This document shows, piece after piece, positions 43,801-64,000 of a stretch of 64,000 nucleotides of DNA. Within the stretch, counting starts at the first letter, position 1; each line of letters starts with the position of its first letter. This DNA comes from Tubiluchus corallicola (Eukaryota; Priapulida; Priapulimorpha; Priapulimorphida; Tubiluchidae): positions 124,001 through 188,000 of the forward strand of contig JAQGDQ010000076.1 in NCBI GenBank assembly GCA_030141605.1. The letters run 5' to 3'. The position numbers and the translations under genes are program-made. Below the pieces are notes generated by a model, which was given only the letters and a program-made list of their open reading frames with translations, ran no database searches and was not told where the DNA came from.

Positions 43801-44877
43801 TAATTCTAACAAGAAATAAATTAATAAAAAATAAACACACTAACAAACAGACAAATAAATAAATAAGCAGTCACGTGATGTGATAGCCAGCAATTACAGT
43901 ATATCTCAAGGATTAACATGTATTATCTCACAGCGAAATTAATAATCTTATAGAGAGTTATTTTGTCAAATGGGGCCGAATCAGACGCCAATTCTGAATG
44001 GCTCTCCCTGGCACGTACAACCAAACCCGTATTATATCACTGCTCACACATTGGGATCCGGAAGGGGGAGCCATGATTAACTGATTGGGCCATTGTCTAC
44101 TGTTAAAAGGTGAATGCACTCAAGCCGAGCAATTACAATTACAAAGTATCACGACTCCAATTAGTGAATTATGTTTATAATCCGATGCTTGGTCTAGTTT
44201 TGCTTGGTTTACCCACCAAATTGTAGCTTCGTAACAGTCGAGCTAACCTAGTTGATGATATTATTCCATCATCATAGTGCTTAACAAGTCTCATAGTAGC
44301 GAGCAAGGTGAAGAGTATTACAGATTTAGCTGAAAAAATATCCAAACATTCTGCGTGAAATATTAAAAAAACAATTAATACGTACAGTGCTTTAGAAAGG
44401 AATAGTTGCACCTCATAAGATTACGTCATCGCAGAACTGTGTCATCAAACAACCGGTCGACGGATTAATTTTTACCATAATTATTTTTGCATAATACCGT
44501 TTAATTGTTAAACAAATTTAGACGAATTGGGCTTTGTTTTACAAGCGAGCATAGTGGGTGTTGATGGATTGTTATAGTATAGGGCAGGGCAGTCAAAAAT
44601 TAGTAAAGCAACCATTGATATTAACACACCTATTAAGCATTTATGTATAAAATTACTGCGGGTTCATTTCAAAGAAGTGTTTAGTTGACTAAGTTTCAGT
44701 CATAAACGATATTTGACTGTCAAAAATGATTATCGTTACATGTCTCAATTGTTAAGAAGTTTTTCTGGATAAACTCAAGAAAATTATTTGGGCGTAGAAA
44801 GGAAAATATCGCTAGAATCTGATTTTCTGTTTTTTAAGTCTAGGTTAATTTATTTTGATCTTGGTTATTGCAGGAAC

Positions 44878-44907
44878 ATGGAAAAGCTATTAGCCGTTTT
44901 GTTGATG
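44878..44907 (+). CDS. secB exon 1 (signal peptide start)
   Basis: MEKLLAVLLM, donor gtaagt, phase 0. The acceptor-like attgcag just upstream implies a 5' UTR intron. Confidence 0.82.
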
Positions 44908-47900
44908 GTAAGTACTTATTTATAATCATCATCTATTTTCAAATTATACGCGCTTGAACAATAATTATTGAATATCACACTAGTTTTTTTAAAGTATGAT
45001 TATAGATTATATGTTTGTAATATGCCGAAAATATCGCTCGCTTAATTTATTATCCAGGTATTAATGTGCAAAGTAAGAAAAGTTAAGTTTATAAAAATTG
45101 CTCTAAAGAAGTACAGCGTCAATGATATAAATGTAATGGTAACAGTGTTGGTCATCTAAATTTTACACCACAAAGTTAGAAAAAAACGCTTAGAATCAGG
45201 ACTGATTACTTAATACCTGCTAATAATGATACTAAATATTGTGACTTAAATATCCTTTAATATTATAGGTTTTTTGCTTTTCGTGGATTGTATTTTGTCA
45301 GATCACAATTAATCACAGCAAATGCTATACTTTCCATTATCTTTAGATTAACAAAAAATACTACCCTAGCGATATGTGCCATTTACCATGGATGCTATGG
45401 AAGTTCCTGATCTTGTTTGCTTCCACGTCAGAATTTTTTAAACAATTGCGTTTTGAGTCATTTTTTAAAGCAGCTCGTCAAAATTTTCATGATCTAAAAA
45501 TCGCTACATAAAATTACTTCATTGGCAAAGGCGGTAAGAAAACGTTACTTATTTGACGTACAACTACGTGTAGGTTGCGTGTCGTAAGCCACCAGTCCAC
45601 GATTTCTTAGCCCTCCCAGCATCCTTTTCAAGCGACCTATCACACATTTTTTCACTAGTTATACATATACATGCTGTATTTCAAAGTTGTATCAATGTAA
45701 CGTGATTATGACACATGATAAATCAGAAAATTATTTTTGAATTAAATGGAATATTTAGTTTTAGCCAAATATACCGTGCTCGTGTCCATTCAAGATGACG
45801 CCTAAAATAAGCATGAAACGGTAAAAGTCGCTAGAAACCTAGGCCTCTGCCTGCATACTACATAATCCCTCCAGGTTATTTTTGTCAAAAAATCGTTTCT
45901 TTTTCAGCTGGTGTCTTTGGCATATTGCATGCCCACGCCATACAGTTACACCAACGCTCATGTATCACAGGGACACGGGTACAGAGGTGTTGCTCCACCC
46001 TTACCGGCTCCCCTCGGACCTTACCCAGCAGCAGGAGGACCTGGACCCGGACAGGTATGGTTTGGTTGAGGATATTAGGCCTATAGGCAATTCTGTGATC
46101 TTATCTTCTATTTGTGAATAAACTAAGATAAGATTATATTAACAAGTAGTAGTACATGTTCAACTTATATTCGTACATTTTGACAACGAACAATTCGGCA
46201 ATCATTTAAGCAGATGGTGACGCAGTAGTTTGGTATGATATACCAGACAAAAGGGCAATGCGATAGGAGGCCTTGTTTTGAAGGTACATTTCAGACGCAG
46301 CCAAGGCCATTTTAGACCTGTGGAGTATCTTTTGCCTCTGTTGATACTTGACTCATGGAATCTGAATTACAGTTTTAATAATTTTCACTTTTTAGGGCTA
46401 TAATCCAGGATTTGGAGGACCAGGTCGTGGGCTAACACAACATGGGGGTGGTCGTCCACCAGCGCCTCATGGCCCCATCTTTGACCAATATGGAACACCC
46501 ATATACCCACCAGGTTATGGTCAATCACCCGCTGGGCCGGGTGCAGCCTACGGCAGAGGCGGGCCATCTCGAGGTTTCGGCGGAGGGTATCCAGTTACAG
46601 ACAATTTTGGCTATGACAATCCCAATGTTCAGGTAGCATACGCCAGGCCGAGGAGCTACGATTCGAGGGGAGGATTCCCCAGCGGATATGAAGATCAGAG
46701 ACTATCCTATGATAAATCTCCAGCTAGAGGATTAGTGCACGGTGGCCATGGTTACGACCGACGTTCGCCGCAGAGTCTCAGCTCTGGGGTAAAGGTGAAT
46801 TAATTTTATTAAGGGCTGCAGATAAAATTTCATGCACTTTTGGTGTACTCATTGTCTTGTTTTCGTGACAAAAGATTTCCACATTTTCAGCCTCTCAATT
46901 CTGACGACTTTGCTGTTGCTGTTGAAGTTCTGCCCTTATCCAATTTGAGAGGTTTTTGTAAAATAATAATAATAATAATAAATTTTTATTTGAAAAAGCT
47001 ATTTACAATCCCTCTATTTGCAGGGAGATTCTAACTAAAAACACGTTAACATTGCTTACTTCATTAAACTTTTAAACAGACGGCTGACATAAGGTTATTA
47101 AAAGCGATCAACATTCGCACAAATTTCATTAATATTACTTGCTTTTAACTTAGATTAATGTTTTACCGAAAGAGACAAAAAAATTAACCGGACTATTATT
47201 TGCAACATTATTTAATCGGCATTTTCGCGATAATTTCCTTTATAACGTTTAAGAATGTTTTGCATTCATTAGTGTCCCGTTCACTTATTATCTTTCTCAA
47301 GTTCAAGGAAGAAATTTGGTTACGCAATAATGCCCTCTTAACTTCGTCTATCAAACTACAGGAAATAATTAAATGCTCAGCAGTTTGTTGTTCTTTGTAG
47401 TCACAGTCTCATCTGCCATTGATGCTTTTGATCCATCTGGTGATCAAGAGGTGTAATGTGCGCTTTTATTGCAGCTGGCCTTCTTCCTTGTAATTGCGCT
47501 CGAGTTCGTAATCCGTTTGACCATATCTTCAACAGGAATTTGTAATAGCACACAACTAATAAAGAAAAATCGGGTAGAGTGATGTTGGAGATCTAGCGCT
47601 TGCAAACCAGGGCTAGTGCCACAGGATAGGTACTATAAATGATAAAAGAGGCAAAACAGTCAAAATTTAAACGTAGGGCGTGGGAGGAAGTTTTTGGCTA
47701 AGTTTTGCAAATGTGCCAGGTATACTATTGCTTCTCAACAGCTGACGATATGTTAATTTATCAAATAGAAGCTCGTAAGAAAATCTGCTAAACTGTGTGA
47801 ATACGGGCTTCTTTGACTGTAGGAACTGGCAAATTTGTAGAATACACCACAAGCATATTAGTGTTATAAACCACTTGCACGCTACCACACCACAAATAGT

Positions 47901-50900
47901 AGCAGCCTAAAATACTTACGCACTTAACACACTACAAGTGCTATTCTCAGGAAACGCTATAAAGCGCTGTCGGTATGCTTTCCTGTACAGACGTCTTTGA
48001 AATGCATCGATTTCATTTTTGCAGCAGTTTTGACTGCCACAATTCATAATTATGCAAGAACACAGGTTTCTATAAGCAACGACAAACAAAATAAACAATT
48101 ATGTGGTTTAGTATCTATGGCAACAAATGAGGGAACATGGCATTAAAGAATAAGTGACGCTGGGTTACAAAACGGAAGCATTTATTATGGTATAAGCAAA
48201 ATTCACCAGATGCCCATTGTTCAATTAAAATCTTCATCTTTGTAGGAGAATAAGGGGAAACGCCTGACTTCTATTAAAAAGCAATGTAACTTACAACTTT
48301 GTTAACAGGTTAACAGACGACAAACATATGTCTCTTAAATAGTTTCACCACAAATAATATATTTGTTAGAAGACTTGGTCACTAGGTAAAAAATCTATTT
48401 TCGTTTACAGCAAAAAATTCGGATAAGTCGTCGTTATGTGGCGCCCGCTTATCCTTTCGAAGCTAGGTTGCAGTCTAAGGTATGACATCGTTCTTTTTTC
48501 GGTGAAAGAACTTAGCAAGACAGCGGAGCGCAAGCACCGGGCAACCGCTTCGCCTAGACATTTAACTTTCTGGGAATTCTGAGGGACCCACTGGTTGCAC
48601 CATTTGTCGTCGCACACGAAATTAGATGCTTCACTTGTCACATTATTGCTGGCTAAGTCAAACTAACCGGAGACTGGAAACTTATGACTGGAGCTTTTCT
48701 GGGAGCGGAGGTTGCAATATTCAATGCGGTTTTTTCTGCCAAATAGATCACGTGTTTGCTTTCAATTTGCACTCATAGCTGCAGTTTGCCTGTATATAAG
48801 AAGCATAATGGGACAACGATGCAGTACTGAACGATTGCTGAAGTTTGGAAAACTATATTTAGCAGTTATTACTCTAATTTCAGCCATTAATCTGCAAATA
48901 TTATGTAAAATGTACTTTTAATCGCTAAATGCTCCACGATTTTGTGTGATTATTTTTATTTTAGGAATTAATTTAGGTATATGATATTACTGTGTTCTTA
49001 TTAATGTTTTTTCTTGTAAAATGCATTTCATCATCACACAAAATGCATTCAAAACATTCAATAAATTAAGTTAAATTAAATGGCTTCAGGTTATTCAAAG
49101 TTATAAAATGCATGCGAATTTAGAGCATAGAAGCCCATTTGGCCATCTCTCGGGCAATGTAACACATAAGATAAAAGTGCTTGCAATTTTTAAAATCACG
49201 TGGTTATGCCTGCTGTTTCTATTTACTTTAGGTACCAGTCTATGATGAGAGTAGGCGGCGTTCAGGGTATGGTAGAGATAACCGGTAAGTAACGTCGTAC
49301 ATTCATCACGGTTATACAGTTCACAAGTCTGTATGTTTGTGTGCCCCTCTATCTGTTTACCTACAAAACATAATGCATTCTGTAACAAGCAGACATGGTC
49401 CTAATGCAGTTCACCTCCCAAAAAGTAGTAGGGCTTACATATTGACAAATGCAATGGTGCAGTTTTTACCATGTTAAATGTGTCATGTGCCGTTGTTTAC
49501 AGAGGCAAATCAACTACCAAAGATCCATTCCACATCAGTTTCGAGGATTTCGACTTTGACTTCCCTGATGAAAAATCGGAAAAACCTAGCCGATATGGTA
49601 GCTCGAAAGATAGCTACCGAGGGTATGACAACTCAAAAGATAGCTTTGGCTATAGCTCAAAAGACAATTACGGTAAGACGCTCCACATAGCTTCACTGCG
49701 ATCCCCACAAAAATCTATGATTAACTGAACTAATGCTTACTCATGAATCTAGGGAGAATTACAACAATTCTTACAGCAAATAAATGGACTCTTCATTCTT
49801 GGTGATCTATTACTATGGTTTGTGCTACACATTTGACTTAAGTTCCAGTCTAATTTACACATGTCAATGTTTGATTCAGCAGAAGAACACACAGCATTTA
49901 TCACAGTAATGTTACTATCAACCTGATTTATTCTTGGGAAATCGAGTCTTACAACAAGTGCAATAAAAACAACAGCTATTGTTGATAACCACACATCTCT
50001 TCACCGCTTACATTTTGATGCTGTCTTGCATGATCATCAGACTTTTACTGAAATAATTTGACATATGTCTCTATCAACAATAGAATTGTTTTTGTTGCAA
50101 TATTAATCTAACTATCCCAGATTTGTGTCCATGCTAAAATTTTTGCACTCTATACAACAAGCTTAAAAAAATTCAAAGCTTCGAAATGGGTTGAAGAGTT
50201 GATTCCAAATTCTTTACTCTTTTCATGAATCTGCTTGTTTCTAAGTGTTCCAGCTGATGTTGCTAAATTCTAACTGTCTTACATAAGGTTGTGCTAATTG
50301 TAAGGAAGAGTTTATGTATATTAACATATAGAAATGATTTCACCTATAAATTATACAATCTATTGGTAATCATGACACTAATGGTTTAAAAATTGGTTTA
50401 AATTACAGACATTCTCAGTTACAAAGCTCATTTTTGTTGTAGGGCCACGCTCCACTTATGGTAAAAAAGACGGTCCCTACGTAGAAGGGCCACAATTTGA
50501 CGACACCTATGGGAAACCAGGTCAAGAAGCCAACGTATATGGATATGGAGGAGATAGACATGGAAGAAGGCAGTCATCTGGATATGGAGATGGCTCTTCG
50601 TATGGAAGGGAGTCATCCGAATATAATCCGAGTTCATACGAAAGGAAGCCTTCATACTCTAGTTATGGTAGCTCTGGATACGACAAATCCGGCTATGAAA
50701 GAGAACCATCAGGATATGGTTACAGCGATTCCTCCAGGTATGGAAAAGACGACGATAAATATGGCAAGGACTTATTCGAGTTAGGTCCATCAGATTACGA
50801 AAAGGGGTCGTATCGCACAAACCAGCCATCCGGCTACAGGGAAGTCGGAGAAAGTAGTTATGGCTCCTCAAATTATGAGAAACCAAGGGGGTACCAAAGC

Positions 50901-50990
50901 TCACCACTGCACCAGTATCAGTCTCCCAGTTACTCAAGAACTGACTATGGCAGCCGTGGTAGACGACCCAGCTACAGTGGTTATGCATAG
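44878..50990 (+). CDS. secB: secreted Gly/Pro/Tyr/Ser-rich protein (7 coding exons)
   Basis: Not a family I recognise. Seven exons join in frame to 471 residues. The signal peptide MEKLLAVLLMLVSLAYC is split by a phase-0 intron after residue 10; cleavage is likely near residue 15-17. Zones: Pro/Gly-rich 18-130 (GHGYRGVAPPLPAPLGPYPA); mixed Gly/Tyr/Arg 130-232; a short acidic-aromatic stretch FEDFDFDFPDE (about 244-255); then Ser/Tyr/Gly repeats such as SKDSYRGYDNSKDSFGYSSK and SYSSYGSSGYDKSGYERE to the C-terminus SYSGYA. Apart from Cys17 in the signal peptide I find no cysteine. A likely noncoding 5' exon lies upstream, because attgcag precedes the ATG by four bases. Likely an extracellular structural or adhesive protein; inferred from composition only. 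Confidence 0.8.
45908..46054 (+). CDS. secB exon 2
   Basis: Residues 11-59: end of the signal peptide (LVSLAYC), then Pro/Gly-rich sequence ending PGPGQ. Acceptor ttttcag, donor gtatgg. Confidence 0.88.
46396..46794 (+). CDS. secB exon 3
   Basis: Residues 60-192, GYNPGFGGPGRGL and on, Gly/Pro/Tyr/Arg-rich. The donor is either gtgaat at 46795 (used here) or gtaaag at 46789; both are phase 0 and differ by two residues. Confidence 0.82.
46962..46982. repeat. AAT trinucleotide repeat
   Basis: A run of aataat units at the tail side of the antisense LINE remnant; probably its 3' tail. Confidence 0.8.
46983..47540 (-). mobile_element. Decayed LINE C-terminal remnant
   Basis: On the minus strand the segment at about 47340-47430 reads GR-stop-DCDYKEQQTAEHLIISC, the C..Y..QT.EH....C signature at the end of many LINE reverse transcriptases, followed by RALLRNQISSLNLRKI. 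Stops and frame changes mark it as dead. It lies antisense in secB intron 3. Confidence 0.6.
48411..48479 (+). CDS. secB exon 4
   Basis: Residues 193-215, QKIRISRRYVAPAYPFEARL. A 69-base phase-0 exon with tttacag and gtatga; it could be skipped without breaking the frame. Confidence 0.65.
49232..49284 (+). CDS. secB exon 5
   Basis: Residues 216-233, VPVYDESRRRSGYGRDN, donor gtaagt in phase 2. Confidence 0.8.
49503..49672 (+). CDS. secB exon 6
   Basis: Residues 233-290, with FHISFEDFDFDFPDE followed by SKDS/Y repeats. Acceptor ttacag, donor gtaaga. Confidence 0.87.
50443..50990 (+). CDS. secB exon 7
   Basis: Residues 290-471, Tyr/Ser/Gly-rich with repeated SSY, SGY and YGR/YGK units, ending in SYSGYA and TAG at 50988-50990. 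Confidence 0.88.
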
Positions 50991-53633
50991 AGCCAGCATG
51001 CAAGGCGTGCTATAATTACAGCACATAGAAGTCGTCAAGGCACAATTTATTAAGTTGCTTTTCACCAGGTGGATGAATTAATTTTGCTTTTTTATATATT
51101 TAGATAATGGCCTTTTTTATTTTATTTGTATATAGTTATTTAAACATGGTCGAGGACTTTCACCTGAGAAAAAGCTAACTACACATTCACCAAGACACTG
51201 CTGTATGAAAAAGGAGTTTTTTACATTTTTTTCACATTTGTACGACGTTTTCGCAAATCAAAATGCAATCAGTGCCACCAAAGTTAAGCATCTCTGATAC
51301 AGTGCTGGGTATATTAGTGTCACTATACTGTGTTACTATAATGTGTTTTACTAAAAAACAAAATGTACATGTTACCGCTATCCATTACGGAAAAATTGTG
51401 TTATATTACTCGTCAGAAATGGCTTTGCCAACCTATACATATGGAGCAAAATGTACGATGAAATTGGCAGTGAAGTAAAAAAAGATCTAACTTTACAAGT
51501 TGCAAAGACATAGTTACGATTTTTATAACATAGATATTACTGAAAAAAATAACATATTACCAGTAGTACATTACTAATACTATTGGTAACATGCCATTAC
51601 CCAGCACTGCACTCACATGCACCCACATGAAACTTTATTTGTCTAAACACATTGATGGCAGAACAAGCAGTAATCTCATGCAGCACCACAGTGACCACTA
51701 GAAAAACCCAAGGCTATGCTGCATCAGCATAAGTTTAAAGGTCATCATGGCAAATCACAGAATTTTTTGCTACCATCATCATTAGCATTTCTGTTTTCAT
51801 TTTCGTTGTTCTGTAATTATTGTTGTCATTGATCGTTTGTTCTATTTCTAATTAAAATATGTTTTATAAGCAAATTCGAGCCTCTAAGAGTTTTGTACAG
51901 TTTTGTACACACCACAATGCAAGTGTGTTCATTGTGAAGTACTGTAATTATGTATTAGTATTTGTCATAATTGTTGTTGACAGTTTATTGTTTATACAAT
52001 TGTCACAACAGTGGAAACGTACCGAAAAGCCTGGACACTGCTGTAGAATGTAGTCATACCTAATAAATTTATTTGAAATTTAACAGCTAACAAGCCAGGA
52101 CTAGTATTAATGATTAGAAAGGGTAGGGGCCAAACATAGAAAAATCAACAAGAAATGTAGCTTACAGTTAATGTTACTCGTTTTGCTAACATCTGTTCAA
52201 TAATTAGTAGCTAAAATTATTTAACAAGTAAATCAGCAATATGATTGTCTAAATATATCCTAAATTACAGATTGTGTTAATGCAAGCAAAAGCAAATTTC
52301 AGTGAGTTAGACCAGCATGGGCCAGTATAAACTTAAATATTACTTCACACATCACGTTAAAACAGACTTTCTACCTAAATGCTGCATCATTTCACATTAG
52401 TTTGTCTGTTTAGTATACACTATTATAATTTTAGAACATAAATTTTACATGTGCATGAAAATGAAACTCCAAAAAGTAAGAGTACTTATTCTTTTATAAC
52501 AGTTTGAAGTGCTTGATTTATATAATTTGAAAAAAATGGCACAAGACGTACACAAAAGCTAAAAATTTAAGCACTTTTAATAATTAATAGATAATCTTTC
52601 AAGTGACTACATTAAGGCCAGTTTTGTTATTAACAGTTACAGATCATAGCGTCATTAAATATATAATAAAATAAGAACATTCATATTCCCTCATGAATAA
52701 AAAATTATATAACATTGCCGTAACAATAGAGAACATATTTTTATGACCTAAGGTGTGTCAGCTATTATGACACTGAATGTATCAACTATTTAATCATGTA
52801 CTTTGGCACTACTATCATGTGTTTTTTGCTGTAACACTGTGATGTGTATTTCGACTTTTATTAATTAAATGAACAGGCATTGCAAACAGTGCAAATACAT
52901 TTTATCCATGTTTAAGCTATGCACAAACACAATAGTCACAAAATGCATGCAAAATGAAATCAGCAGCCCACTATTATTAATTACTACTCATTTGAGGCTT
53001 AGACTGGTGAATTTTGAATGTTGTTACAAAGACTTTAACTGCACTTCCAGTTATTTAATTATTTTAGTAAAAAGTAAAACAGTGGTATTAATGGAGTCAT
53101 CAGACACAGAGTCACTTCATTTTTAACAGTTTTTGCACCTGCATAGTGAACTGTATGACACCATAGGAGGAAAATAGTACGAAATAGTAGGACAAGAGTA
53201 GGAAAACTACACATACTGCAACTTGAAGTATATGTTGTGCTATAATGAACTTATAAGAGAATGAAAAGAAGAGTAAAATTAAAGGTATGTGGGAACTAAA
53301 TAAGAAGATACTTATGAGAACATAGTTACAAAGTGATGAGACTATGAATACTCAAAAATTCTTGTTTCAGTTAGAGAATGAAAATAATACACTAGAAATT
53401 AAAACAAATTTTATTAGATTTGAAAACAAATAAGTTTTGTGGTCAAGTTCTTGTATGACTATTTACTTCAAGAGTTTGCTACTCATACAGCAGGTCAACA
53501 AGAAATTTAGTGACAAAGTGAATTTACCAGGTAAATAAAATAACATGCACAACACAACCAATATCTGTAATGGGACTTTTTAACAACATAAAAATTTACA
53601 AAACGAACAATTCACCAGTCTAGTGGCTTCGAG
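50991..53633. other. Convergent region between secB and BTBD10
   Basis: AT-rich. Contains the secB 3' UTR (first clear AATAAA only at 52062-52067, about 1 kb after the stop) and the BTBD10 3' UTR. No coding sequence that I can support. Confidence 0.55.
53410..53415 (-). terminator. Poly(A) signal of BTBD10
   Basis: AATAAA on the minus strand about 220 bases after the BTBD10 stop codon. Confidence 0.45.
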
Positions 53634-63552
<9,919 letters not shown>

Positions 63553-64000
63553 CCCACTACAGGGACAGCAGAACCGCTAGGACTACAAGGAGCTCCGTTT
63601 TGCTGAAAAAATCAACAACTATTAGGTTTAAATGCAAACAGTGTGTACATTACAGTTTCTATATAAAACTGAGCTGCAGAAAAAGCAAGTTTAGCTTTCA
63701 AGAAGTATGCTGCAGTGTACAATGTGTTTCAGTGATTGATTATTTTATATTACTTGGTGGAATCCTAAGAAACATGTCATGAAATCTACACGCAAAGCTG
63801 AAAGCTTCAAATGGCTTTTGGGCAAAAGTTCAAAAGGTGGATACTCATATTTTAATTCACTATGATCACATTACAAACCAAGGCCAATAGACAATTAGGT
63901 TTTTAGCACCCTATGAAGTTTTCAAATACATTGTATCATATAGTAACAGAATTAAATTCTACCATACCACATGGTTACATTGAGTCAAAAATTTTGGTTA
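63553..64000 (-). other. Upstream of BTBD10 start
   Basis: Bases 63553-63602 are probably 5' UTR behind an acceptor at 63603-63604. Beyond that, AT-rich sequence, probably intron; the promoter is likely outside the window. Confidence 0.5.

Larger units (their letters stand above)
36325..44877. other. Region between secA and secB
   Basis: 8.5 kb with no coding exon that I can support. It may be largely a 5' intron of secB, since the secB start exon follows an acceptor. It holds TATA-like sequences at 36659-36666 and 36672-36677 just after a GC-rich stretch, a G run at about 38510-38521, GAT-rich simple repeat at 40570-40810, a CTCF-like motif at 40225-40240, and a short tRNA A-box-like stretch near 43770. 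The rest is AT-rich. Confidence 0.5.
46795..48410 (+). other. secB intron 3
   Basis: Besides the LINE remnant, AT-rich sequence with nothing recognised. Confidence 0.55.

Overview
This is a window of nuclear DNA from an animal. Genes are split into many short exons with GT..AG introns of about 0.1-4 kb, the DNA is AT-rich, and LINE and SINE-like remnants and microsatellites lie in the introns. Three genes are clear one-to-one animal orthologues or family members (NEMF, a peripherin-type tetraspanin, BTBD10/KCTD20). Their dense intron structure suggests an invertebrate with a slowly evolving gene structure rather than an insect or nematode. I cannot name the phylum from sequence alone.

Layout. 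Positions 1-23116 (minus): NEMF/Rqc2, 19 exons recovered, with the 3' end cut off by the window edge. Its introns carry a MITE-like element, a LINE remnant, a 5S-rRNA-like fragment and an unexplained membrane-protein-like ORF. Positions 23117-23359: a 243-bp head-to-head promoter region with a good ZNF143/Staf-type motif. Positions 23360-27900 (plus): a peripherin/ROM1-like tetraspanin, 6 exons, with an unusual Cys cluster, acidic stretch and Lys-Pro-rich tail. Positions 28428-36324 (minus): a 1147-residue secreted, apparently cysteine-free protein rich in Gly, Pro and Tyr, then in Tyr, Asp, Arg and Ser (called secA here). Positions 36325-44877: intergenic sequence, or a long 5' intron of the next gene. 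Positions 44878-50990 (plus): a second secreted, low-complexity Gly/Pro/Tyr/Ser-rich protein of 471 residues (secB here), whose mature chain also lacks cysteine. Positions 53634-63552 (minus): BTBD10/KCTD20, 11 coding exons, complete coding region of 444 residues.

Working together. NEMF (ribosome quality control) and the tetraspanin share a promoter region by position only; no functional link is evident. The most interesting unit is the divergent pair secA/secB. Both split a short signal peptide with a phase-0 intron, both encode long disordered Gly/Pro/Tyr proteins with Tyr-rich polar C-termini, and neither resembles a family I can name. They look like a co-secreted structural, adhesive or matrix pair, but that function is inference. 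Exon boundaries were chosen by hand from splice sites and reading phase. All five gene models stay in frame across every junction.
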